Assembly (NCBI RefSeq): GCF_014596915.1 | Contig: NZ_JACVWU010000006.1 | Coordinates: forward strand, 62,001 to 126,000 | DNA from: Streptomyces sp. TRM68416 | GTDB lineage: Bacteria > Actinomycetota > Actinomycetes > Streptomycetales > Streptomycetaceae | Reading direction: 5' to 3' | DNA: 64,000 bases | Part shown: positions 34,434 to 43,117 of the stretch, in pieces | Numbering within the stretch: position 1 is the first letter of the stretch | How the letters are laid out: every line of letters starts with the position of its first letter | The notes under the pieces: generated by a model | Databases searched by the model: none | What the model was told of the DNA's origin: nothing | What the model saw: the letters and a program-made list of their open reading frames with translations, nothing else | Translations under genes and position numbers: made by a program

Positions 34434-35450
34434 ATGACAGGGAACCGCCGTCCCACGATCAAGACGGTCGCCGCCCGCGCGGGGGTGGGTCGGACCACGG
34501 TCTCCCGCGTCATCAACGGCTCCGAACTCGTCAGCGCCGACGCACGGGCCCGGGTCCTGGCCGCGATCAAGGAGCTGGACTACGTCCCCAACTCGGTGGC
34601 CCGCGGACTGGTCACCAACCGCACCAACGCGGTGGCCCTGGTGATCCCCGAGTCGGAGAGCCGGCTCGGCTCGGAACCCTTCTTCGCCGCCCTGATCCGC
34701 GGAGTGAGCGGCGCGCTCTCCGAAACCCGCACGCAGCTCCAGCTGATGCTCGTCCGCGACCAGGCCGAACGGGACCAGCTGACCGAGTCGGTGGCGACCC
34801 GCCGGGTCGACGGCGTGCTGCTCGTCTCGGTCCACGCCCACGACCAACTGCCCGGCATCCTCATGGAGATGGGCCTGCCCACGGTACTGGCGGGCCGGCG
34901 CGACGAGAACGAGCCGCTGAGCTATGTCACCTCCGACAACGCCGGGGGCGCCGCGGCCGCCGTCCGGTATCTGCTGGGCAGCGGCCGGCGCCGCATCGCC
35001 ACCATCACCGGCGCGCTGGACATGGACGTCGGTCGCGGCCGCCTCGCCGGCTGGCGCGCCGCCCACGAGGAGGCGGGGGTCGTGGCCGACGAACACCTGG
35101 TCGAGGTGGGCGACTTCACCGAGGAAGGCGGACGCCGGGCCATGCGTTCGCTTCTTGAACGTGCACCGGATCTGGACGCCGTCTTCGCGGCGTCCGACCT
35201 GATGGCCGTCAGCGCCCTGAGCGAACTGCGCCGTCAGGGACGGCAGGTGCCGGGCGACGTCGCGGTCGTCGGCTTCGAGGACTCCGTGCTCGCCCGCCAC
35301 ACCAACCCACCGCTGACCACGGTCCGGCAACCGGTCGAGGAACTGGGCCGGACCATGGCCGCGATCCTCCTCGACGAGATCACCGATGCCGCCTCCGGTC
35401 CACGGCAGTTGACACTGCCGACGGAACTGGTGGTGCGTGAGTCGTCCTGA
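34434..35450 (+). CDS. LacI-family transcriptional repressor
   Basis: 338 residues from ATG 34434, preceded by GGGAGGAG. An N-terminal LacI helix-turn-helix and hinge (IKTVAARAGVGRTTVSRVINGSELVSADARARVLAAIKELDYVPNSVARGLV) is followed by a periplasmic-binding-type sugar sensor (VALVIPESESRL...GEDGVLLVSVHAHDQLPG-like core... RRRIATITGALDMDVGRGRLAGW...VAVVGFEDSVLARHTNPPLTTVRQPVEELG). It is divergent from the binding-protein operon, which carries two operators in the gap, and most likely represses it and the oxidoreductase at 28220 until its inducer sugar is present. Confidence 0.93.
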   Translation: MTGNRRPTIKTVAARAGVGRTTVSRVINGSELVSADARARVLAAIKELDYVPNSVARGLVTNRTNAVALVIPESESRLGSEPFFAALIRGVSGALSETRTQLQLMLVRDQAERDQLTESVATRRVDGVLLVSVHAHDQLPGILMEMGLPTVLAGRRDENEPLSYVTSDNAGGAAAAVRYLLGSGRRRIATITGALDMDVGRGRLAGWRAAHEEAGVVADEHLVEVGDFTEEGGRRAMRSLLERAPDLDAVFAASDLMAVSALSELRRQGRQVPGDVAVVGFEDSVLARHTNPPLTTVRQPVEELGRTMAAILLDEITDAASGPRQLTLPTELVVRESS

Positions 35451-35477
35451 TCGAGGTTGCGCACAGCCCGAACCCGG

Positions 35478-35496
35478 CGTCTCCGGCAGGGAGACG
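35478..35496 (+). terminator. Hairpin terminator after the LacI gene
   Basis: CGTCTCC (35478-35484) pairs with GGAGACG (35490-35496) around a 5-nt loop, 27 nt after the stop. Confidence 0.6.
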
Positions 35497-35622
35497 GGGG
35501 TCGCGCGGTCGAACGCCCTGCAACCCGGGCCTGGCGTACGTCTTGTCGGACAGCAGGGCCGCCGCGGTGAAGCAGCCGCAGCGCAACCACGGTCACCCGA
35601 CGCGGGTGACACCCCTGGCGCC

Positions 35623-35865
35623 TCAGCCCTGATCCGATCGCCGGACCGGGGCCATGGCCCACCGGACGGCGCGGGTCAGCAGCAGACCGGCGGGACGTAC
35701 CGCGAGGTCCTCCACCAGGGCGGGCCGCGCAAGGCCGAGCACGCCGCGCGCCCAGGGCGGGAGCGGGGCAACCGCGTTCGCGGCCGGGGTACCGTACAGC
35801 GGCCGCGCACACCGGCCTGACCGGAGTTCACTCCCGCGGTCGGGATCAGCAAGGGCGACAATCAC
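35623..35865 (-). pseudogene. Possible DUF2236 C-terminal remnant
   Basis: The minus-strand frame ending at 35623 reads ...YGTPAANAVAPLPPWARGVLGLARPALVEDLAVRPAGLLLTRAVRWAMAPV, which resembles the last ~55 residues of DUF2236 (MpaB/latex-clearing-like oxygenase) proteins, where a LPPW(A/L)R motif starts the final helices. The full protein would be about 280 residues. Only the tail is present, so it would be a 5'-deleted gene. The resemblance is by pattern only and may be coincidental. The remaining 35497-35976 shows nothing else. Confidence 0.3.
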
Positions 35866-35976
35866 TCTCCGCCCGTGCCGGACCGCGGCCAGGACCGACG
35901 CGGTCCGCTCGTCTGCCCCGCCCCACCGGGACCGGGCAGACGAGCGGACACCTCCCAGGAGGAGACAGCAGCGCTC

Positions 35977-36276
35977 CTAGGCGACGCCGCTGACGCCGGG
36001 CGCGACGAAGCGCCGGTGCAGCGGGCTGAAGGTGGTCTCCGGGGTTCCGGTGATGCCTGCCTTCTCGAGCGCGGCTGCCAGTCGTTCGGTGAAGAAGGTC
36101 TCGAAGGCCTGCTCGGACTCCCATACGTCGGTCACGTGGAGGCCCTGCCCGTCGAACCAGGCCACGTGTATCTGGCCACCGGGCGCCGGGGTCTCCTCCC
36201 AGCCGGCCGCGTCCCGCACCGCGTCGTACTGCTCCGGTGTGACTCCCGACCAGTGCATCGACATCACCACTGCCAT
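35977..36276 (-). CDS. Small ABM-like dimeric alpha/beta-barrel protein
   Basis: 99 residues from ATG 36276 (MAVVMSMHWSGVTPEQYDAVRDAAGWEETP), preceded by AGGGGG. The strand-helix-strand arrangement, with HVAWFDGQGLHVTDVWESEQAFETFFTERLAAALEKAGI, is that of small ferredoxin-like dimeric proteins related to antibiotic biosynthesis monooxygenases. Aromatic/His residues in HVAWFDG could form a pocket. No partner gene is evident and the function is unknown. Confidence 0.75.
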   Translation of the reverse strand: MAVVMSMHWSGVTPEQYDAVRDAAGWEETPAPGGQIHVAWFDGQGLHVTDVWESEQAFETFFTERLAAALEKAGITGTPETTFSPLHRRFVAPGVSGVA

Positions 36277-36964
36277 GTCCAGCCCCCTGATCCTCTGTGT
36301 GGTGTGCGTGGTCCCCGGGCCTGCCGGCCGGGGGCCGATGGTGTTCCGAACCGGTACCGGCACCGGGATCGTTCCACCCCCGGGGCGTCCCGGGCAGAGC
36401 GCGTGGATGCGTACCGGGGTCCGTGAAGGCCTCCGCGCGCTCGGGGAGTCGGATCGCGAGCGGACAGCGGGCACCGTTCGGACGGGGCCGGTCCCGGCCG
36501 GAGTGAGGCACGACGTGCCGTCCGCGCAGGACGGTTCGACGGGCCGGGCAGTTGGCCCTGCGCTCATGCGCGGCTTCCTTCCGGTACCGGCGCGGGAGTG
36601 CCGGAAGCCTCCGCACGTGCGGGGCGAGAGGGGTTGGCCGGCGGGTCTCCCCGGCCGGGTGCGGCAGGCTGTGGGCAGCGCCCTGGCCCACACCAGGCGC
36701 TCGCCCACGAACTGCTCTTCCTGTCCCGGGGCAACCCGTTGATCCACGGGGCGCCCCCAGCCGCCGCGCCCCCGTACCGCAGGGGCGCCCACCAGCGACC
36801 GCGCCCCCGTACCGCAGCACCTCCGCCGCCCTGCCGAGGCTCACGAAGCGCCATCCGGCAGCGCATGACGGGGTGCGGACCGGGCGGCAGGCGCGGGACG
36901 GGCGGCCATGTGACCGCTGGTCAGTGCGGCGGCCGCCCTGCCCGTCCGTGTTGCCGGCGTCGTG
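36277..36964. other. 688-bp gap without a convincing gene; 19-bp direct repeat
   Basis: No frame has a ribosome site plus recognisable domain. The sequence CCGCGCCCCCGTACCGCAG occurs at 36764-36782 and again at 36799-36817, separated by 16 bp. This looks like a small local duplication. The stretch probably contains the upstream region of the ABM-like gene and the end of the sigma factor gene's downstream area. Confidence 0.6.
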
Positions 36965-37921
36965 TCACCACTGGGCGATGAGCGGCGTGTCGGGTTCGTG
37001 CTGTCGCCAGGCTTCGTTGAGGCGGGTCAGCCGGGCGGGGGCGGCGATGCCGCGGACGGTGGCGATCTTGCCGGCGGTGAGGTCGAAGGTCACGGAGCCG
37101 ACGACGTGGCCGCCCACCACGGCGAGGATGGCCGGGGCGCCGTTGAGGACGGCGTAGTGCATGGCGGGCGTGCCGCCGGCGAGGCGCCGCTTGGCGTCCG
37201 TGGGCCTGAAGCCGGCCCGTGCGATGGCGGCGATGCGCTGCGGGGTGTCGTACTGCAGCAGCTTCGCGCTCAGGCCGGCGCCGTCGGAGACGGCGGTGGC
37301 GTCGTCGGTGAGCAGCGCGACCAGGCGTTCGGTGCGGCCGGAGGTCGCGGCGGCGAGGAACTCCTCGATGATCCTGCGGGCGGAGGCCGGGTCGATCTCG
37401 CTGCCGCCACGGCGGCGGGCGGCGGTGACGCGGTGCCGGGCCCGGTGCAGGTGCTGCTGGCTTGCGGACTCGGTGATGTCGAGGATCTCGGCGATCTCGG
37501 CGTGCGGGTAGGAGAACGCTTCGCGCAGGACGTAGACGGCCCGCTCCAGGGGAGAGAGACGTTCCATGAGGGTCAGCACGGCCAGCGAGACCGATTCACG
37601 CTGGGCGAAGGTGTCGGCCGGGCCGAGCATCGGGTCGCCGTCCAGGAGCGGTTCGGGCAGCCAGGCGCCGGCGGCGCGTTCGCGGCGGACCTGGGCGGAC
37701 CGGAGCCGGTCGAGGCACAGGTTGGTGACGACCTTGGTCAGCCATGCTTCCGGCACTTTGATGAGCTGCCGGTCGGCGGCCTGCCAGTGCAGGAACGCAT
37801 CCTGTACGGCGTCCTCGGCATCGGTCGCCGAGCCCAGCAGACGGTAGGCCAGCGAGGCCAGCCGGCTGCGGCCGGCCTCGAACCGGTCGGTGTCGAAACG
37901 GTCGATGGCGGTGCTGTCCAT
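36965..37921 (-). CDS. ECF41-type sigma factor (SigJ-like) with SnoaL-like domain
   Basis: 318 residues from ATG 37921, starting 10 bp after the oxidoreductase stop. Region 2 (RFEAGRSRLASLAYRLLGSATDAEDAVQDAFLHWQ) and region 4 (MERLSPLERAVYVLREAFSYPHAEIAEILDITESASQQHLHRARHRV) are clear. A C-terminal SnoaL-like (NTF2-fold) domain of about 110 residues follows (RIIEEFLAAATSGRTERLVALLTDDATAVSDG). ECF41 sigma factors have this extension and lack an anti-sigma factor; the extension modulates activity. Their partner is a redox enzyme, here the upstream flavoprotein. Confidence 0.93.
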   Translation of the reverse strand: MDSTAIDRFDTDRFEAGRSRLASLAYRLLGSATDAEDAVQDAFLHWQAADRQLIKVPEAWLTKVVTNLCLDRLRSAQVRRERAAGAWLPEPLLDGDPMLGPADTFAQRESVSLAVLTLMERLSPLERAVYVLREAFSYPHAEIAEILDITESASQQHLHRARHRVTAARRRGGSEIDPASARRIIEEFLAAATSGRTERLVALLTDDATAVSDGAGLSAKLLQYDTPQRIAAIARAGFRPTDAKRRLAGGTPAMHYAVLNGAPAILAVVGGHVVGSVTFDLTAGKIATVRGIAAPARLTRLNEAWRQHEPDTPLIAQW

Positions 37922-37931
37922 GCCGGTCACC

Positions 37932-39131
37932 CTAAGCGGCAACTTCCGTCTCGGCAGGGGCAGTCGGTGCTGCGGCCAGGTGGTGCCTGCGCTTGGGCAG
38001 GCCGAAGGTGGGATGCGCGGTGGCCCACAGCGAGGTGGCCAGGATGCCCGCCTTGATGCGCGCGGCCGTGCGGCCGCCGAGGTACTTCGGCTTGGCCCGC
38101 GTGTCGGAGTCGACCATCTGCAGGATCGCGTCGCGGCGTCCGAGACTGATGTGGTTGCCCGGGTAGGCCAGCTTGGTGTGCGTGGTCTTGCGACCGGTCA
38201 GGTGTCCGACGATCGCCTCGATGGCCTGCTTGCCGGTGTAGCCGGCGGATGCGCAGGACATCGGCAGCGGCTGGCCGTTGTCGCCGATCGCGTAGGCGCT
38301 GTCGCCGGCCGCGTGCACGGTCGGGTGGGAGACCGAGCGCATGGTGCGGTCGACGACGATCCGGCCGTCGTCGGTGACCTCAAGGCCGCCGGCCGCGGCG
38401 ATGGGGTTCACGCAGAACCCTGCCGCCCACACGGTCGCGTCGGACGCCAGGGCGGTGCCGTCGGCGCACCGCACCTGAGTCGCTTCGACGGCCTCGACGG
38501 TGGTGTGCTCCAGGACGGTGATGCCGAGGCGGTCGCAGGCCCGGTGCAGGTGGTCACGGGCTCCGGCGGAGAGGCGGGCGCCCAGTTCGCCGCGGGCGAT
38601 CAGCGTCACCGACAGGCCGGGACGGGCCTCGGCGATCTCGGTGGCCGTCTCGATGCCGGTCAGCCCGTCGCCGACGACCAGTACGGTCCCGCCTCCCCGC
38701 TTCTCCAGGGCGTCCAGGCGCTTGCGCAAGCGGAGCGCCGAGGGCCGGCCGGTGACGTCGAAGGCGTGGTCGAGCACGCCGGGGACGCCGTGGTCGGCGA
38801 CGTGGCTGCCCAGCGCGTACAGCAGTGTGTCGTAGGCGAGTTCACCGCCACCGCCCGCGTCGGCCACGCGCACGATCTGCTGGTCCGGGTCGATGGCGGT
38901 GACCCGGGCGACGCGCACCCTGATCGCCGTACCGGCGAAGACCTCGGTCAGGCGGGGGGCCTCGATCTCGCGGCCGGCCGCGAACTGGTGCAGCCGCATC
39001 CGCTGGACGAACTCGGGCACGGCATTGACCACGGTGATCTCGGTGTCCGCCGGGGACAGGCGGCGGGCCAGGGTGCCGGCTGCGTAGGCCCCGGCGTAAC
39101 CGGCGCCGAGGACGACGATGCGGTGCTTCAT
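37932..39131 (-). CDS. NAD(P)/FAD-dependent oxidoreductase, ECF41 partner
   Basis: 399 residues. FAD-binding GAGYAGAYAAGTLARR at the N-terminus and a second dinucleotide site VLVVGDGLTGIETATEIAE mid-protein. WAAGFCVNPIAAAGGL and VHAAGDSAYA follow. The closest architecture is NDH-2-like (type II NADH dehydrogenase) flavoproteins. The C-terminal 70 residues carry a SYAAKQAIEAIVGHLTG-like segment (in fact SAGYTGKQAIEAIVGHLTGRKT). The sigma gene follows, as in ECF41 operons, where the oxidoreductase is usually the sigma target. Confidence 0.88.
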   Translation of the reverse strand: MKHRIVVLGAGYAGAYAAGTLARRLSPADTEITVVNAVPEFVQRMRLHQFAAGREIEAPRLTEVFAGTAIRVRVARVTAIDPDQQIVRVADAGGGGELAYDTLLYALGSHVADHGVPGVLDHAFDVTGRPSALRLRKRLDALEKRGGGTVLVVGDGLTGIETATEIAEARPGLSVTLIARGELGARLSAGARDHLHRACDRLGITVLEHTTVEAVEATQVRCADGTALASDATVWAAGFCVNPIAAAGGLEVTDDGRIVVDRTMRSVSHPTVHAAGDSAYAIGDNGQPLPMSCASAGYTGKQAIEAIVGHLTGRKTTHTKLAYPGNHISLGRRDAILQMVDSDTRAKPKYLGGRTAARIKAGILATSLWATAHPTFGLPKRRHHLAAAPTAPAETEVAA

Positions 39132-39194
39132 GGCGTTGCTCCTGTCGGTCGGTTCGCTTGGCTCCTTCGGTGACTTGAGCGGAGCAGGCCGACG

Positions 39195-39209
39195 ATCCCT
39201 GACAGGGAT
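39195..39209. promoter_or_regulatory. 15-bp perfect palindrome upstream of the oxidoreductase/ECF41 operon
   Basis: ATCCCTGACAGGGAT is an inverted repeat with 7-bp arms and one central base, about 65 bp before the start at 39131. It lies between a TCACA and a CGTC on the minus strand, resembling parts of ECF41 promoters, though the spacing is 19 rather than the usual 16 nt. Function is unknown. Confidence 0.45.
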
Positions 39210-39413
39210 TGACTGTGATGTGGGTCACATGCGGCAGGGGGGTGGTCTGCGGCGCCCGCGGCACCGGTCCCCGGTCCCCGGTCCCCGGGATCATGCGGAA
39301 TCCCGTTGCTCGCCGTGCGGGAGCGGCGGTCGGCATGACGGGCGGCACGCTCTTTTGACCGAGAGCTCCCCGGTGACGTCGCGGGGACGGTGCCGGGCAG
39401 TCTCCGGTAGGGC

Positions 39414-39439
39414 CCCGGAAGCGGCACACCGCTTCCGGG
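39414..39439. terminator. Hairpin terminator of the hydrolase gene
   Basis: An 11-bp perfect stem (CCCGGAAGCGG at 39414-39424 with CCGCTTCCGGG at 39429-39439) and 4-nt CACA loop lie 26 bp downstream of the minus-strand hydrolase stop. No T-run follows, as is common in Streptomyces. CGGTCCC is repeated three times nearby (from 39262). Confidence 0.75.
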
Positions 39440-39464
39440 CCGGGGCCCGAGCCGGTGAGTGCGG

Positions 39465-40232
39465 TCAGCTCCGGGCGTCGAGGAAGCGGTCGAGTTGTTC
39501 GGCGAATCCGGGCGCCGCGGCTACGAAGTGGCCTGCGCCGGGTGCGACGAGTCGCTGGGCGTGGAGTTGTTCGGCGGTGGCGTCGCACATGCGCTCGACC
39601 GCGGTCGTGTGTCGGCCGGACGCCACGAGGGCGGGGACGTCGGCGTGCCGGAGGACGTCGAGTCGCAGGTTCGCTTCGGCGGGTGGCCGGCACTTGTGGG
39701 CGCGGCGTACCCCGCGCACGACCGCTTCGGGCAGGGGTCCCTCCTGCGGTACCGGGGCGCCGGTGATGCGCAGGAACTCGCGCAGCACGGCCGGTTCGGC
39801 GTCCAGGCCCTGGGTGAGCGCGGCGTCGCTCAGGCGTCGGAAGCGGGTCACCTCGGGATCGTCGGGCGCCAGGAAGAAGGGCGGCTCTATCAGGGTCAGC
39901 GACCGGACCCGGTCGGGTCTGCGCGCGGCCGCGATGACGGCGCCCAAGGCTCCGTAGGAGTGCGCGACGACGTGGGGGCGATCGTCCAGGAGAGGCGCGA
40001 GGTCGTCGGCGTCGACCTCGTAGTCCTGGCGGCCTGCCGGTGGGGGCGGGCTGGGCGCGAAGCCGCGGCGGTGCACGAACGCCAGTGTCCAGCGCGTGCT
40101 CAACGGGGCCAGGCCCTGCCAGGTCGCCGTGGGCCCGGCGCCGCCGTGGACGAGCAGCACCTCCGGACCGCTGCCCCGGCGCACCACCGTGAGCGGCCTC
40201 GCCGCGGGCGGGTCGCCCGCCACGTCGGCCAT
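39465..40232 (-). CDS. Alpha/beta hydrolase
   Basis: 255 residues from ATG 40232, with GGAAAG upstream; the very long frame continuing to 43727 is antisense to other genes and ignored. Oxyanion motif VLLVHGGAG, nucleophile elbow VAHSYGALG with Ser92, catalytic His in VAPGAGHFVAAAPG near the C-terminus and an acid in DVPALVASG. It has no signal peptide. The substrate is unknown. It is divergent from the lipoprotein gene starting at 40434. Confidence 0.9.
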   Translation of the reverse strand: MADVAGDPPAARPLTVVRRGSGPEVLLVHGGAGPTATWQGLAPLSTRWTLAFVHRRGFAPSPPPPAGRQDYEVDADDLAPLLDDRPHVVAHSYGALGAVIAAARRPDRVRSLTLIEPPFFLAPDDPEVTRFRRLSDAALTQGLDAEPAVLREFLRITGAPVPQEGPLPEAVVRGVRRAHKCRPPAEANLRLDVLRHADVPALVASGRHTTAVERMCDATAEQLHAQRLVAPGAGHFVAAAPGFAEQLDRFLDARS

Positions 40233-40433
40233 CTGCTTTCCGCCGTCAGTCGTCACCGTCGTCCCCGTCCCGGTCGTGAGTCCGCCAACAGGCCTGGCGT
40301 GTCCCTGCCCCTGCTTCCCTGTCACAGTGTCACAGGGCTGTTCGGAGACGGATCTCTGTCCGTGCCTGCGGGCTGCGGCGGGGACTCGGTGGGGCACGAT
40401 CGCCGGGACATTCCGACTTCCGGGGGACTTCTC

Positions 40434-41048
40434 ATGGCTCACACCGCTCGTTCTCGTCGTACCGCTGCCGCGCTCGTGGCTCTCTCGCTCGGCGTGCCGG
40501 CGCTGACCGCCTGCAACGGGGGCGGGGAGCCGGACGCGGCTGCCCCCGGTACCGCGGCCGGCCCGTCCTCCTCCCCCACGAGCGCATCCCCGGTCGACAC
40601 GGGAAGCGGCGCGCCCTCGGAGCCCGGTTCCGCGGACGGGCAGGACGCAGGCGTGGGCATGTGTGAGACGACCGACCTGGCCTACGACGTCACCGTCGCG
40701 TCCGGACCTGTCAACCATGCGCTGCTGACCGCCACCAACAAGGGCGCCGAGCCGTGTCTGCTCGCCGCCGACGAGTTGGTGATCACGATTCCGGAGCTCG
40801 ACGGGGCCGCCGAGCACATGGGACCCGAGGGCAGGGACTGGATCCTGAAGGCCGGTGAGAAGGCCTACGCGGGGATCATGTTCGCGCGCGCCGACACCGC
40901 GGGCGGCAGGAGCACGGACAAGGTCGAAGTCGCCCTCAGCGCGGCCGAGAGCCCGGCGACCGTGCTGATCGACGGCGGCCCCGTCACGGTCAACGACGGC
41001 CGGGTCACCAGCTTCTTCGGCTCCGCCGAGGACGCCCTCACCTACTGA
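40434..41048 (+). CDS. DUF4232-like lipoprotein
   Basis: 204 residues from ATG 40434. The signal peptide ends in lipobox ALTAC with Cys27, so it is a surface-anchored lipoprotein. A Ser/Pro/Ala-rich spacer (about 30-70) leads to a C-terminal DUF4232 beta-sandwich domain (MCETTDLAYDVTVASGPVNHALLTATNKGAEPCLL...), with a Cys pair (CETT, EPCLL) likely forming a disulfide. Such proteins are abundant in Streptomyces and of unknown function. The upstream 200 bp are shared with the divergent hydrolase. Confidence 0.85.
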   Translation: MAHTARSRRTAAALVALSLGVPALTACNGGGEPDAAAPGTAAGPSSSPTSASPVDTGSGAPSEPGSADGQDAGVGMCETTDLAYDVTVASGPVNHALLTATNKGAEPCLLAADELVITIPELDGAAEHMGPEGRDWILKAGEKAYAGIMFARADTAGGRSTDKVEVALSAAESPATVLIDGGPVTVNDGRVTSFFGSAEDALTY

Positions 41049-41117
41049 GGCCGTTCCCGTCCGTGCGCGGCAAAAAGGGGTGTGTGGTCCCTTCAACTCA
41101 CTTGCTAGGGTGCGCGG

Positions 41118-41546
41118 ATGTCGTCGATCAAGAAGTTCCAGGTCACCTTCGACTGCGCGGAACCGGAGCGCGTCGCTCGCTTCTGGTGCGAGGTGTTGGG
41201 ATACGTCGTGCCGTCGCCGCCCGAGGGTTTTGCCACCTGGGACGCCTACTGGAGTGCGCAGCCGCCCGAGAAGCGGGGGGCGTGGTTCGCGTGCAGCGAT
41301 CCCTCGGGGGTCGGGCCGCGGTTGTTCTTCCAGCGCGTGCCCGAGGGGAAGGTCGTCAAGAATCGGGTGCATCTGGATGTGCGCGTGGCCACCGGGCTCG
41401 TGGGGGAAGAGCGGCTCGCCGCTCTTGAGGCCGAGCGTGCGCGACTGGCTCCGCTCGGCGCGGTGCACGTGGAGACGCTGTACGACGGTCATGACGCGTG
41501 CATCGTGATGCAGGACGTCGAGGGCAACGAGTTCTGTCTCGACTGA
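41118..41546 (+). CDS. VOC/glyoxalase-fold protein
   Basis: 142 residues. Two VOC halves: KFQVTFDCAEPERVARFWCEVLGYVV at the N-terminus and DVRV...HVETLYDGHDACIVMQDVEGNEFCLD at the C-terminus. Potential metal ligands are scattered (His in RVHLDVRV, Glu in EGNEFCLD). The enzyme class is not determined; bleomycin-type binding, dioxygenase or isomerase activities occur in the family. A TAGGGT -10-like sequence lies just before the start (CTTGCTAGGGT). Confidence 0.85.
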   Translation: MSSIKKFQVTFDCAEPERVARFWCEVLGYVVPSPPEGFATWDAYWSAQPPEKRGAWFACSDPSGVGPRLFFQRVPEGKVVKNRVHLDVRVATGLVGEERLAALEAERARLAPLGAVHVETLYDGHDACIVMQDVEGNEFCLD

Positions 41547-41581
41547 GCCTCGGCCGAGGCCGGTGGGTGTTCCGGGTCCGG

Positions 41582-43117
41582 TCAGTGGCCGCTTCGTGGG
41601 CTGTAGGGCTGGAGGAGCTGGTCCACGGGGGCGTAGTCGTCGGTGAGGAGTTGGGCTTCGCCGATCCAGGAGGTGAGGTCGTCGCCGGTGGCGATCCTCC
41701 AGCCGGTGTCGCGGGAGTTCAGCGCTTCCTGGATTGCGGGCAGGTCGAGGGGACGGTCGGCGGCGAGCACCACGAGATTGCCGCCCTCGGGGGTGGTGGT
41801 CGGGTCGAGGCCGATGTCGGCGGGGTCGCCGAGAACGGCGACGTGCTCGAAGGTCTTGCTGAGGGTGGCGACTTCGGCACGGGCGAAGGCCAGGGTGCCG
41901 TGGTCGATGAGGTTGGCGGCGTAGAGGCCGTCCGGGGTGAGCACTCGCCGTACGTCCGTCATCGCTTCCTCGGTGGTGAGGTGCCAGGGCACGCTGACGC
42001 CTCCGAAGGCGTCGCCCACGACGAGATTGCGGCTGTCGGTGTCCAGGCGCCGCAGGCCGAGCCTGCCGTCCTCGGTGCGTACGTCGATGCCAGGCTGTGG
42101 TCCGAGGCCGAGGTGGTCGTGGTTGACGCGGACGACTCCGCTGTCGATCTCGGACACGAGGCTGCGTGTGCCGGGCCGGGTGGCCGCGAGGTAGCGGGGG
42201 AACGTGAGCCCGCCGCCGCCGAGGTGGTAGGCGGCGAGGGGGTCGCCTTCGGGGAAGGCGGTGTCGACGGCCGACGCGAGGGCGCGGACGTACGTGAACT
42301 TCAGGAAGGTCGGGTCGTCGAGGTCGACGTAGGAGTGCCGCAGGCCGTCCAGGACGAGGGTGCGGCCGCTGTCGCGGTCGGGGTCCGCGACGACCGTTGC
42401 GCAGTGGTACCGGGTCTCCGCGTCGCAGCCGCCGGGTGCGACGGTGGTGGCGAGGCCGCCGGCGACGATCACGAGGGTGAGCGCGGGAGTGCCGGTCCAT
42501 CCGCGCGTCCGCCACTCCACCAGTGCCGAGCCGATCACGAGGACGATCCCGAGTCCGATCAGGATGCCGCTGACCGGGAACCGTGAGACGAGGACGAAGC
42601 CGGTGAGGACGGTGCCGAAGATGGCGCCGACGGTTCCTACGCCGGACAGGCGGCCGACCACCGTTCCGGTCTCCGCGAGGCTGGTGAGACGCAGCTTGGT
42701 CACGATCGGCGTCACCGCGGAGAGCAGCGCGCCCGGCACGAGGATGGTCAAGCCCGCGATCAGGAAGAGGGCCGCCGGCGCCCACTCCGCCGTGGTGCGC
42801 AGCACCGCGGGGGTCAGCGCCACGACCGCCCCCGACAGTCCGAGCGCGGGGCCGAGGAGGCGGCGTGGGCTGACCTGGTCGGCGATGCGCCCGCCCAGCC
42901 AGGAGCCCGCGGCGATCGCGGTGAGGGCGATGCCGATCACCATGGTGCTGGTCTCCAGGGTCAGGCCCAGGTAGGGAGCCAGCAGCCGCAGGGCGACGAT
43001 CTCGACCACCAGGACCGCGGACGAGGAGACGAACACGAGCACGGCGGCCGTGCGGGAACCCAGGCCCTGGCCGCGAGGCGTGCCCCCGGCGACGGGCGAC
43101 GAAGACAATCCGGTCAC
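41582..43117 (-). CDS. Fused MFS-type membrane domain and spermidine synthase-like domain
   Basis: 511 residues from GTG 43117 with GGAAGG 9 nt upstream; ATG 43126 is an alternative. The N-terminal ~260 residues form about eight membrane segments, starting TAAVLVFVSSSAVLVVEIVALRLLAPYLGLTLETSTMVIGI. The C-terminal part is a spermidine-synthase-like nucleotide/aminopropyl fold (LRHSYVDLDDPTFLKFTYVRALASAV...AYHLGGGGLTFPRYLAATRPGTRSLVSEIDSGV...NLVVGDAFGGVSVPWHLTTEEAMTDVRRVL). Fused proteins of this kind are widespread and unassigned; polyamine synthesis is not proven, and the membrane part suggests a transporter-coupled or lipid-linked role. Confidence 0.85.
   Translation of the reverse strand: MTGLSSSPVAGGTPRGQGLGSRTAAVLVFVSSSAVLVVEIVALRLLAPYLGLTLETSTMVIGIALTAIAAGSWLGGRIADQVSPRRLLGPALGLSGAVVALTPAVLRTTAEWAPAALFLIAGLTILVPGALLSAVTPIVTKLRLTSLAETGTVVGRLSGVGTVGAIFGTVLTGFVLVSRFPVSGILIGLGIVLVIGSALVEWRTRGWTGTPALTLVIVAGGLATTVAPGGCDAETRYHCATVVADPDRDSGRTLVLDGLRHSYVDLDDPTFLKFTYVRALASAVDTAFPEGDPLAAYHLGGGGLTFPRYLAATRPGTRSLVSEIDSGVVRVNHDHLGLGPQPGIDVRTEDGRLGLRRLDTDSRNLVVGDAFGGVSVPWHLTTEEAMTDVRRVLTPDGLYAANLIDHGTLAFARAEVATLSKTFEHVAVLGDPADIGLDPTTTPEGGNLVVLAADRPLDLPAIQEALNSRDTGWRIATGDDLTSWIGEAQLLTDDYAPVDQLLQPYSPRSGH

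Noticed and set aside
29291..35450. Assigning the sugar operon as the cebR-cebEFG-bglC cellobiose system by name
   Set aside because: The gene order fits, but the operators differ from the CebR box at three central positions and the binding protein's specificity cannot be read, so names were withheld.
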